Below are positions 1 to 7,096 of a stretch of 15,690 nucleotides of DNA, in pieces. The notes under the pieces were generated by a model. It was not told the DNA's origin. It searched no databases and was given only the letters and a program-made list of their open reading frames with translations. The stretch is from an uncultured Muribaculaceae bacterium. GTDB lineage: Bacteria; Bacteroidota; Bacteroidia; Bacteroidales; Muribaculaceae. Within the stretch, counting starts at the first letter, position 1. Each line of letters begins with the position of its first letter. The translations under genes and the position numbers were made by a program. The stretch spans positions 1-15,690 of the forward strand of contig CAJUMR010000049.1 in NCBI GenBank assembly GCA_910587475.1. Reading direction: 5' to 3'.

Positions 1-19
1 AGAGAGGCTATTTGATTGC

Positions 20-397
20 TTAAGTAAACAGCATTGGGTCGCGACCTGTCGCGACCGCCAAGCGGGCCAATTGATTTAGCTTACCTTGATTGCTTGACTG
101 AGGCCTGTCAGCGGTCGCGACAGGTCGCGACCCTACTGCGGTGACACTTATTATCGCATGGAAATGGTTGGGCATCACTACGCTCTTGACAACTTCTACA
201 TCATCGAAATGAGTCTTGAGATCTTGCAAATTTCTAAGTAAGAATACCCCCAAAGCTGACAGCTTCATATCATCTCCTTTTATTGCTCCAAAATGATGCT
301 CTTTGTTTTTAGTACACACCGTAACGAAATAATCTGCACCGGAATAATCGTGACTTTGCAACCTGTGCAGTTTACGTTTTTGCTGAATGAATGCCAT
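20..397 (-). pseudogene. Truncated RAYT-type (REP-associated Y1/HUH) transposase
   Basis: A 125-residue product if started at the ATG at 397. It belongs to the Y1 transposase (IS200-like, RAYT) family. The N-terminal beta strand reads YFVTVCTKN (about residues 23-31), and the metal-binding HUH-type motif is MPNHFHAI (about 75-82, His78 and His80). Family members are normally about 180-300 residues and carry the catalytic tyrosine in a C-terminal helix (FWQ..Y..HIIRN type). None of that is present: after AIISV the frame runs into two repeat-encoded stretches (GSRPVATA and AVATGRDP) and stops at 20. Both other minus-strand frames stay open to the window edge, so a frameshift with the remaining domain outside cannot be excluded. 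A TTG codon at 430 would lengthen the frame but lies inside the -7 promoter box, so ATG 397 is preferred. Probably inactive as it stands. Confidence 0.7.
36..133. repeat. REP-like 23-bp perfect inverted repeat (BIME-like)
   Basis: Positions 36-58 and 111-133 are exact reverse complements over 23 bp, separated by 52 bp. Each arm contains two copies of the 8-bp palindrome GTCGCGAC (at 38-45, 48-55, 114-121 and 124-131), so the stretch could form nested hairpins or a cruciform. It lies inside the reading frame of the transposase remnant and encodes its GSRPVATA and AVATGRDP segments. RAYT transposases are known to be associated with palindromic REP/BIME repeats, which fits. Confidence 0.8.
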
Positions 398-427
398 TTG
401 TATTTGTTGTCGGGGTTGTATTTCCTC

Positions 428-458
428 CAAAAATACAAATTAACAGCCGTAACGCAAA
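428..458 (-). promoter_or_regulatory. Bacteroidetes-type promoter for the RAYT gene
   Basis: On the minus strand TTTG (455-458) is followed after exactly 19 nt by TATTTTTG (428-435), matching the Bacteroides -33/-7 consensus TTTG-N19/21-TAnnTTTG. Transcription would start near 421-424, about 25 nt before the ATG at 397. This box rules against the TTG codon at 430 as the start. It lies between the fimbrial operon end (480) and the transposase. Confidence 0.6.
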
Positions 459-479
459 ATTTATTTGCAAAGGTTATGG

Positions 480-3400
480 TCAGTCGGCATCGACCAAACG
501 GATCGGACAGGCATCGGAATAGCGGCCCGGTTGCTGATTTCCATTCTTGGGTTTTGTAGTCCCATCGAACAATTCTTCTCCAATCGTATTAAAGTCGAAT
601 GTATTGTAATTCATATCCAATCCATACCTTATCTTTTCATCTCCACTATAATCAGGATCATCGTCCGATCCAATATTTGCCCAATAATTCGCGCCAAATG
701 ATCGGAAGATATCATACAAGAGAGGCAAATTATACCCGGAAGTAACATTCATGTAAGTAATACGATTTGTAGAATAACGTAATACGCCGCGACCGACTTC
801 TCTCTGATCATTATATGAAGTATATCCCATTTCATCGGGTACATCCGCAGAAGCCAAATGCACATGCCTACTTTCCTTGCGCTTGCCGAATCCAGTCGAT
901 CCGAGTGGGAAGAATATCTGACGTCCGTCGTTTTTGTTATAGACAAAGCATCCTCTCATACCATAGGAATGAGTAGATGCGATATCTGACTTGTAGCGAT
1001 AAGCCTCATCAACAGTGTTAGCCGTTTCAGTTGCTTCATCAGAATAAAGTACGCCGAATTGGAATTTCAAGTTAGTGTTAACTTTAAGTTCGACGCACTC
1101 CGCCACGTTAGGCAGCCGGACATTCACCCCGTTGAGAGTAAATCCCTTGGCCCAATCGCCCATCTTTTCAACTGAAGTTCCTTTAGCTTCACTTTTGATC
1201 TCGCCCCATGTTTTCGTGGTCAATGAACCGGCTATGGTCAGAATATCATTGGAATGATCCTTGAACATTGTACCGACAACGTCGATCCACGGGCTTTCAT
1301 CAACAACATTATTGATGGCAGCGATCGGTTCGGCAAAATTTCCGTATTTGAAAAGCGATCCCCCGCCTGTGGGACGAGTTTCCTCATTGGTTTTGGTCAC
1401 AAGATTGGTCGTATGCCATGCAGGGCAATTATTTCCATCCGCAATTTTTAGCGGGGCATAGCCCTGACGCACAAAAATCTTATGGACACACGAATAGTTG
1501 TGGTAGCGGACGACGATGATGCCGCAACGCGACTGCTTAGGATTGGAGAGTATGCCAGCGGGCTTGAACGTGAAATGGATCAGCGAGCCTTCGCCGCCAT
1601 AGATCTTTCGCTTGCCGCCGTTAAGCAATATCCAGTCAGCTCCTTGCTCGACTTCGGCGCTCCAACCGCCCTGATGCGAGGTTAGATCGGTGTAGGTTGT
1701 CGCGTTCTTTGATGCGAGATATTTCAGCTGCACATCAAAGGGGGCTGCACTGTTCCAGTCCCTCCAGATGCCCATGGGGTTGGCAAGTTTTGTTGCCTGA
1801 ATGATGGGGACATCCTTTTCGACAGCAGTGATATTGCCGTTGCGGTCTTTAAGCTTGAATTTCACCCTTATAGCAGCGCGGCGCTGATAGGTGTTATAAG
1901 GGTTTTCGCCCGTGTAGCCGGTTGTTTTCACAAGGTTACGGTTGCGGGTGTATAGCGGCAGATAGAACGTTGTCTGGCGATTGGTATTGGCATTTCCGGG
2001 CTTGGTCCACAATCTGTAGGAGCCGTCCTTGTCGTCGGCCATCAGTCCCTTGTCGTAGGTAATCGTACCCGATGATTGGTCGGTAAGATCGACCTTATAC
2101 GCCCTGAAGCCCAGAGATCTGACTCCGCGATACTTCTCAGGCACAAACTTCTCGTTATTATAAAGGTCATCTTCCAATCCTTCATTGCGGACATAGTCGT
2201 TTAATGTTTTATCGCCTCCTCCCATCCATAAGTCATAGTTATAACTTAAAGGTTTACCGGCTCCGACAGCGTCATGCTGAGTCTTGCGCAGCGATAGGAA
2301 GCCTACAGAAAGGTTATTGGGGTCATTTGTTGCATCAGCCCTTGTAACCAAATTTTCATTAAGATACACGCCGCCCTTGACTGTGCCTTCTAGCGGACGG
2401 GAGTCTTCCCATGTGTTGGATGGGAACCAGTCGTTGCGGATGATTTCAGCGGTGATTATGCCGTCGACGATCTCACCTACCACGGAGATAGGCAGTTCGG
2501 TCGACTCGTTGTAGCCGTAAGAGATGTAATACTCGCTGGGGATGGTGTAAGGCGGCTGGCTGCGGTCATACTCAATGTGCCAGTCGTAGTCGTTGGCATG
2601 GCCTCGCAGACAGAGCGTCAGCTTATAATGGTGGTTACGTTCAACGTTGTAATCGTCGTCGACATTCTTACCGAGCATAAAGCGGTAGACGATGTTGCCC
2701 GACCCCTCGTTGCCTGCATCGAATGACTCATAGTAGGCCTGGACTTCGACATAAGTTCCCGCTTTCACGGCGTCCTTATAGTAAGGGTTGGCGGGGTCTG
2801 TGCCGTCGGGGAAATCTATGAAACCGTCGGCACCCTCCTTGTCGGTGTCGCCGATGCCCGATGTTGCGTCGTTGTTGTAAGCGTCCTGATATTTCAGCTT
2901 TCCCCGCCCCTGCATGTTCTCGTAGAAGAACAGAGCCTTTGCGCTGTTGGAGTGGTTGACTCCGGCGAGAATATTCTTGATCTCGGCGTCTTTTGTTTCT
3001 TTTGCGATGGCAGCGAGCGTCGGCACACCGGCGCGAAGCTCGGGCCAATTTTTGTAGTGATTGATTGTCTTCGTCAGGTCGTCGGTGTAGTCGGCGTCTT
3101 TGCAGAGCTGTATCTTGTGGCTCGATGTGGCGATCAGTCCGCCCTCCGATGCGGTGTTGCGGGCGATTATCGGGCAATCGGAAGCGATGTCTTTGACCAC
3201 GATAGACTTGATATAGACGCTCGTCGACGGGCTAAGCTCCGAAGCGTCGAAGTCGACGGTCAGTTTCGAAGCCAGACGACGTAGCCAACAGTGGAGACGC
3301 GAACCGGCCTTGACCGTCACGGGGCTTTCGTCGTCGGGAGCGCCTGGCTCGGGGGTGCTCACTTCCGATCCGGGCACCTCCACCTGACGGAACACGCCAC

Positions 3401-3971
3401 ACATCTCGGAATTGTTGCGATAGTTGGAGGGGTCCCACGTGCGGCGCATCGATCTGAACTCCTGCCGGGACCTGTTCTCGATGCCGAACTCGTTCATCAG
3501 GAAATCGTATGTTGTCTTGGAGATGTTCCAATTGCCATCGGCCGTTATAAGATTGGCCACGCCATAGACATAGTATTCTCCGTCGGGGAGGCGGAGCTTG
3601 ATGGTGCGGCGCATGGTCTCGACCTCACCGGCAAGGTTGCCATTTGACGCATCTGCATCGGTGCGATCCTTGACTTCATCGACAACATTTGACATCGATG
3701 GGTCAATCTTATGAATTCCGGCAAATTTGTCTTCCTTGTCGAAGAGCACGATACACATGTCCTTGATATCTGCCATACCGTCGCCGGGAGGGGCAACAGT
3801 GGCTCTCGACTGAAGCACATTCTCAGCCATGGGCATGAAGTCGACCACAAGCGTCACTTCGTCTGAGCCGTCGTTGAAGCCGAAGTTGTCGAAATAGTCG
3901 TCGCGGCACGACCACAGTCCGACAACCGTGACCAGCAGTAATATTATATATTTAAGGAAAGATTTTTTCAT
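480..3971 (-). CDS. Very large fimbrillin-like lipoprotein, putative fimbrial tip adhesin (DUF4906-like)
   Basis: 1163 residues, complete. A lipoprotein signal peptide ends in LWSC, making Cys22 the lipid site. S55-R56-A57 matches the position where type V fimbrillins are cut after arginine. Residues about 38-470 look like a fimbrillin/DUF4906-type N-terminal region (DMCIVLFDKEDKFAG; RLASKLTVDFD near 232; YNVERNHHYKLTL near 441). Residues about 745-840 resemble a BACON-like immunoglobulin fold (GGWSAEV..GADWILLNGG, then KIFVRQGYAP). Residues about 850-1163 form a further domain ending CPIRLVDAD that distantly recalls FISUMP-type C termini. The start directly abuts the previous gene's stop (TAAATG, zero spacing), so translation is probably coupled. 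As the last operon gene, with a shared N-terminal plan and a large C-terminal head, it is best read as a tip adhesin; its ligand is unknown. Base composition falls sharply toward the 3' end (37% GC at 541-720 against 65% at 3241-3360). Confidence 0.75.
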   Translation of the reverse strand: MKKSFLKYIILLLVTVVGLWSCRDDYFDNFGFNDGSDEVTLVVDFMPMAENVLQSRATVAPPGDGMADIKDMCIVLFDKEDKFAGIHKIDPSMSNVVDEVKDRTDADASNGNLAGEVETMRRTIKLRLPDGEYYVYGVANLITADGNWNISKTTYDFLMNEFGIENRSRQEFRSMRRTWDPSNYRNNSEMCGVFRQVEVPGSEVSTPEPGAPDDESPVTVKAGSRLHCWLRRLASKLTVDFDASELSPSTSVYIKSIVVKDIASDCPIIARNTASEGGLIATSSHKIQLCKDADYTDDLTKTINHYKNWPELRAGVPTLAAIAKETKDAEIKNILAGVNHSNSAKALFFYENMQGRGKLKYQDAYNNDATSGIGDTDKEGADGFIDFPDGTDPANPYYKDAVKAGTYVEVQAYYESFDAGNEGSGNIVYRFMLGKNVDDDYNVERNHHYKLTLCLRGHANDYDWHIEYDRSQPPYTIPSEYYISYGYNESTELPISVVGEIVDGIITAEIIRNDWFPSNTWEDSRPLEGTVKGGVYLNENLVTRADATNDPNNLSVGFLSLRKTQHDAVGAGKPLSYNYDLWMGGGDKTLNDYVRNEGLEDDLYNNEKFVPEKYRGVRSLGFRAYKVDLTDQSSGTITYDKGLMADDKDGSYRLWTKPGNANTNRQTTFYLPLYTRNRNLVKTTGYTGENPYNTYQRRAAIRVKFKLKDRNGNITAVEKDVPIIQATKLANPMGIWRDWNSAAPFDVQLKYLASKNATTYTDLTSHQGGWSAEVEQGADWILLNGGKRKIYGGEGSLIHFTFKPAGILSNPKQSRCGIIVVRYHNYSCVHKIFVRQGYAPLKIADGNNCPAWHTTNLVTKTNEETRPTGGGSLFKYGNFAEPIAAINNVVDESPWIDVVGTMFKDHSNDILTIAGSLTTKTWGEIKSEAKGTSVEKMGDWAKGFTLNGVNVRLPNVAECVELKVNTNLKFQFGVLYSDEATETANTVDEAYRYKSDIASTHSYGMRGCFVYNKNDGRQIFFPLGSTGFGKRKESRHVHLASADVPDEMGYTSYNDQREVGRGVLRYSTNRITYMNVTSGYNLPLLYDIFRSFGANYWANIGSDDDPDYSGDEKIRYGLDMNYNTFDFNTIGEELFDGTTKPKNGNQQPGRYSDACPIRLVDAD

Positions 3972-5720
3972 TTAATCTTTAATCTCTTGATATTTGCTAC
4001 TGTAAACTTTCTTAGTGGTTTTATTACCTTCGTCGTCCGTTTCTTCTTTATACTCGTGAGTGACGGTGATGCGGTAGAATGGTTTGCCGGTGTCGGCGTC
4101 GTAGTATGTTATGACTTTGTTGCCATAGCGCTCGCCTTCGTATTCGACCAGTTTCTTACCGCCTTGTTCCGTTCCGCCGCTTGCTTCGAAAGCCGGATTG
4201 CTTTCATAGACATACCGGCGGATGAGATTACCGCCGTCGTCATAGAAATTGTGACAGAAGGGCGGCTGATAGTCGCCATGTTCTTCGAGCAGATATTCCT
4301 CCTCGAGATGGATGGGTATGTCGGTGTTGCGTTCGGTCGAATATATCTCCCACGAAGTCTTCTTCGAGCCTGTCTCGTCTTCGTAGTTGAAGAACACCTG
4401 GCGACCGTCGGGGAAATAGCCTATCAGCGCACGGCGCTTCGAGTCGAAGACGCCGTTGATAGTGCCGTAAGGCGGCATGTTGACCGGTCCGAGCGTCAGC
4501 ACCTCGCCATCAGGTCGGATATACTTTATGATGTTGCCCTCCTTGTCGCGGACAACGATGTAGCCCTCCTCGTCGCGTTCGAGACCGAAGTCAGGGGTCA
4601 GAACCACTTCGGCATAGGGCTGTACGTCGACATGGACGAAGGTCTGTGTGACGGTGTAGCGGTACCAGTTGTTACGTTGCAGGTCAAACACGTCGCCGAC
4701 TTTGTGGTTGCCGTAATCGGAGTAATATTTGAAATCGAGATAGCTCACAGCGCCGAACGGATTATCGGCATAGCTGATGCGTATGCGGCTCTTGGTGTCG
4801 GCGGTAGCCTCTATGTTGTCGAACTCAGGCACATAGGCCACATAGCGGCGTGTCTCCTGCTTGGCCGGGTCGCCCTCGACAAGCAACATCGGCATGTTCT
4901 CGATCACCTTGGCTTCGCCGGGCACATGGACAGCATCGAGGTAATCGTCGTCGTAGTTGCCGTGGACATAATCGTCCTGCTCATAAACCTTGGCCGGCGC
5001 TTTGAAGCCGCAGTCGTTGACGCGGGTAATCTCTACGGCGGTCACAGGAAGGACCGACTCGTCGAGAATGACCTCCACCTTGGCATAGGCGCGGAGCAGA
5101 TGGATGGTGCTCTTGAGGCGGGCGAAATTGTTGGCGTCGAACTCAATGACCTCGGGAGCGCTGACGCCGTACATCGGTATGGTGTTTGTCTCCGAGAGGT
5201 TCATCATCTGAGGATTGAAACTGAAGATGCAGTCAGTGAGATCGGCGATGGTCGACACGCCCTCGACAAGAGTGAAATCGTAGGTTTTCCAGTTGGCAAG
5301 CGCCACGATCTTCAGGTTGCGGCCATCGATGTCGGCCGGCACACTTCCGCTGAGATAATAGGTCTTCGACGCGAAAGTCGAAGATGTCGGGATGACCGAC
5401 GCTGTCTCAAATTCACCGACATAATGGTTTTCGCTGTCGAAAAACAGGAATTTGAAGTCGCGCGCTGCAAGATCGATGAACAGTTCGTAGCCCTCGCCGG
5501 TGTCGTAGCCCTCGCCGAGCGCTCCCTGGGCTCTCGACTCGACAGACTGCGGTCGGCTGATGCTGATCGAAAATCCTACCTCAGGCTTGCTGTCGACAAC
5601 AACATCGACGCCGCCGGGAACAGGCTCCCCGGTCTCCGCACACGACTGCACGAAGACCGACAGCAGAAGCGAGACCACCGTCACAAACGAAAGTTGAAAT
5701 ATGTCAGATCTTGGGGACAT
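3972..5720 (-). CDS. Fimbrillin-family lipoprotein with long hydrophilic C-terminal extension
   Basis: 582 residues. A hydrophobic signal segment ends in FVQSC (Cys27, probable lipidation), and S62-R63-A64 is the likely arginine maturation site. Residues about 45-380 read as a fimbrillin fold: FKFLFFDSENHYVGEF near 89, LLRAYAKVEVILD near 208, the common pilin motif RNNWYRYTV near 349, and a closing VQPYAEVVLTPDFG near 366. About 200 further residues follow (380-582), very charged, with short strand-turn units such as GNIIKYIRPDGE, GYFPDGRQVFFNYE and GKPFYRITVTHEY that resemble the Y-x-DG-x-x units of MORN/RHS-like repeats. This tail is absent from ordinary fimbrillins. The gene begins 23 nt after the Mfa2 stop and abuts the tip gene. 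Likely a minor shaft or tip-adaptor subunit; the tail's function is unknown. Confidence 0.75.
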   Translation of the reverse strand: MSPRSDIFQLSFVTVVSLLLSVFVQSCAETGEPVPGGVDVVVDSKPEVGFSISISRPQSVESRAQGALGEGYDTGEGYELFIDLAARDFKFLFFDSENHYVGEFETASVIPTSSTFASKTYYLSGSVPADIDGRNLKIVALANWKTYDFTLVEGVSTIADLTDCIFSFNPQMMNLSETNTIPMYGVSAPEVIEFDANNFARLKSTIHLLRAYAKVEVILDESVLPVTAVEITRVNDCGFKAPAKVYEQDDYVHGNYDDDYLDAVHVPGEAKVIENMPMLLVEGDPAKQETRRYVAYVPEFDNIEATADTKSRIRISYADNPFGAVSYLDFKYYSDYGNHKVGDVFDLQRNNWYRYTVTQTFVHVDVQPYAEVVLTPDFGLERDEEGYIVVRDKEGNIIKYIRPDGEVLTLGPVNMPPYGTINGVFDSKRRALIGYFPDGRQVFFNYEDETGSKKTSWEIYSTERNTDIPIHLEEEYLLEEHGDYQPPFCHNFYDDGGNLIRRYVYESNPAFEASGGTEQGGKKLVEYEGERYGNKVITYYDADTGKPFYRITVTHEYKEETDDEGNKTTKKVYSSKYQEIKD

Positions 5721-5743
5721 TCAGCTTGGTTGGGGGGTTGGGA

Positions 5744-6784
5744 TTACATTTCGACGTCCTGCGGGGGGACGCGGAACCATGAGTTGATGTAGATATAGGC
5801 GTTCATCCATGAGTTGTGCTCGTCGAGGAAGAAGACCATGTCGTACTTGTCCTGACGGTCGAGGTATTCCTGATCGGTCATGCTGCGGCCATATTCGCCT
5901 TTGACGAGGAGGGCATAGTCGATCAGGGGCACTTTGAACACCAGTTTGCCGGTCTCGAGGTTTTCGACGCAGATGTAGCATGGCTGTCCTTTGACGAGAC
6001 GGCTGACTGTCAACTCGGCGACGCAGGCGCTCATCGGTGTGACATCGTGGTCGGGCACGTCGATGCCTGCCGTTCCGCCGCTGACGTGGTGGGGGTGATA
6101 GGTGATCGACTCTTCGGAGGGGGCGGCAATGGCGTTGGCGTGGTCGAGCACATGGTTGCCGTCGGTGATGTAGAACGAGAATTTGTCTTTGTCGAGTTCG
6201 CCGCCGGAGAGCTGCTGCAGCACGATGTTGACTTCGTTGGTGTCTTTGGTCAGATCGACGTCGTAGATGTGGGTGCCTTCCTCGTCGGGAAACTCCTGAG
6301 AGAGTGTAGTGCCGTGGTAGAGGCCTTTGAGCTGTCGCGACACATGGTAGGCTGAGGCGGCGTCCGAACCGTCGGCGGCGCGTGAGTATGAATCGTGGAT
6401 CAGGCTGCAGACAAGGCCTTGGTGGATGTCGGTCTCGGCGACGTCGAAGTCAGGGCCGACGCCTTCGCCGCACCATGCCACAAGGTGATAGCGGCCCGGA
6501 TCGACGGGCACATCCATCAGATAGGTGTCGGACTTCACATGATCGCCGCTCTCGTTCTTCGACCATACGATCTTGCCGGTCGATTCGTCGACAAGATAGA
6601 GCGTCACAGCCCCTACTTCCTGAGCGAACGCGTCGACATTCTTCAAGTTGCGGTCGAAGCGGAAACGCACCTTGTAGTAAGGGTCGCAGTCGCCCTCATC
6701 CTCGTAGATGAAGCCGTTGCACGACGACATTGCTACGGCTGCGAGAATGCCTGTGCAAAAGCGGATTATGTTGACGATTTTCAT
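5744..6784 (-). CDS. mfa2: Mfa2/FimB-family fimbrial anchor lipoprotein
   Basis: 346 residues, typical for the family. The lipoprotein signal ends AMSSC (Cys22). The N terminus of the mature protein shows the family signature CDPYYKVRFRFD (33-44), then the fimbrillin-like AFAQEVGAVTLYLVDESTGKIV (52-73) and PGRYHLVAWCG (96-106). The C terminus ends YIYINSWFRVPPQDVEM, matching the I-x-I-N-x-W-x-V-x-x-Q-x-V pattern of Mfa2/FimB proteins. By family knowledge these proteins cap the base of the fimbria, hold it on the outer membrane and end elongation, which controls fimbrial length. No Ser-Arg-Ala site follows the lipid cysteine at the place used in the neighbouring subunits (an SRA at 134-136 lies mid-protein), as expected for a subunit that keeps its anchor. 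It follows mfa1 after a 312-bp gap with a strong hairpin. Confidence 0.9.
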   Translation of the reverse strand: MKIVNIIRFCTGILAAVAMSSCNGFIYEDEGDCDPYYKVRFRFDRNLKNVDAFAQEVGAVTLYLVDESTGKIVWSKNESGDHVKSDTYLMDVPVDPGRYHLVAWCGEGVGPDFDVAETDIHQGLVCSLIHDSYSRAADGSDAASAYHVSRQLKGLYHGTTLSQEFPDEEGTHIYDVDLTKDTNEVNIVLQQLSGGELDKDKFSFYITDGNHVLDHANAIAAPSEESITYHPHHVSGGTAGIDVPDHDVTPMSACVAELTVSRLVKGQPCYICVENLETGKLVFKVPLIDYALLVKGEYGRSMTDQEYLDRQDKYDMVFFLDEHNSWMNAYIYINSWFRVPPQDVEM

Positions 6785-6862
6785 TGTATATGTCGCTTAA
6801 TGATTGGTTGCTTAATTATTGGAGTGAGATCTGAGATCTGCCTGTTAAATTATATAATCGTG

Positions 6863-6880
6863 GACTCCGCGGGAGGAGTC
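6863..6880 (-). other. Small inverted repeat upstream of mfa2
   Basis: GACTCC (6863-6868) and GGAGTC (6875-6880) pair perfectly around a 6-nt loop. No T-run follows on the minus strand, so it is not a classical terminator. It sits about 80 nt before the mfa2 start and could affect translation or RNA processing. Confidence 0.35.
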
Positions 6881-6942
6881 TCGTCGGTTTCGGATTAAAA
6901 GAAGTGAGGTGAGAGCATCGCGGCTTCGAGGGCCGAATGTCG

Positions 6943-6958
6943 CCGTCGCTGTCGACGG
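6943..6958 (-). other. CCGTCG/CGACGG stem-loop in the mfa1-mfa2 gap
   Basis: A perfect 6-bp GC-rich stem (6943-6948 with 6953-6958) closes a 4-nt loop. It lies between the strong terminator-like hairpin and mfa2. No T-run follows, so an RNA stability or processing role is more likely than termination. Confidence 0.35.
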
Positions 6959-6999
6959 TCAGAGGGGTGAGAGACAGAGAGAAGAAAACGGGTTGCAAG

Positions 7000-7062
7000 A
7001 AAAAAATGAAAGAATAAAATAGCGCGGCGGCCGGCATCGGGGCCGTCAGCCGGCCACCACGC
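7000..7062 (-). terminator. Strong GC-rich hairpin with T-rich tail: partial terminator after mfa1
   Basis: On the minus strand the arms at 7049-7062 and 7022-7035 pair over 14 bp (12 Watson-Crick, 2 G-U) around a 13-nt loop. They are followed at once by a T-rich tract with a run of T at its end (7021 down to about 7000). This has the form of an intrinsic terminator. Because four fimbrial genes need coordinated expression on both sides, it more likely gives partial termination or protects the 3' end of the mfa1 message, raising major-subunit dose over anchor and tip. Confidence 0.75.
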
Positions 7063-7096
7063 TTGATTATGTTTTGATCAAACTGAGATCACGCGA

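Larger units (their letters stand above)
6785..7096 (-). other. Structured intergenic region between mfa1 and mfa2
   Basis: A 312-bp non-coding stretch, large for this otherwise tightly packed operon (other gaps are 0-48 nt). In transcript order it holds a 10-bp palindrome TTTGATCAAA (7073-7082) right after the mfa1 stop, the strong terminator-like hairpin at 7022-7062 with a T-rich tail, a pyrimidine-rich run (about 6965-7000), a CCGTCG/CGACGG hairpin (6943-6958), a GACTCC/GGAGTC hairpin (6863-6880) and a tandem AGATCTG duplication near 6827-6840. No TAnnTTTG promoter box was seen on the minus strand, so mfa2 expression probably depends on read-through. No open frame here looks like a gene. 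Confidence 0.65.

Noticed and set aside
36..133. CRISPR array
   Set aside because: The repeats are inverted, two arms only, with no regular spacers and no cas genes.
454..468. Hairpin as terminator of the fimbrial operon
   Set aside because: The stem is only 5 bp (GCAAA/TTTGC), AT-rich and without a T-run, and it overlaps the -33 element of the RAYT promoter.
3987..5792. Long plus-strand open frame (601 codons) opposite the extended pilin and part of mfa2
   Set aside because: It mirrors well-recognised minus-strand genes, has low-complexity Val/Ala/Asp-rich sequence and no domain; it is an effect of codon bias.
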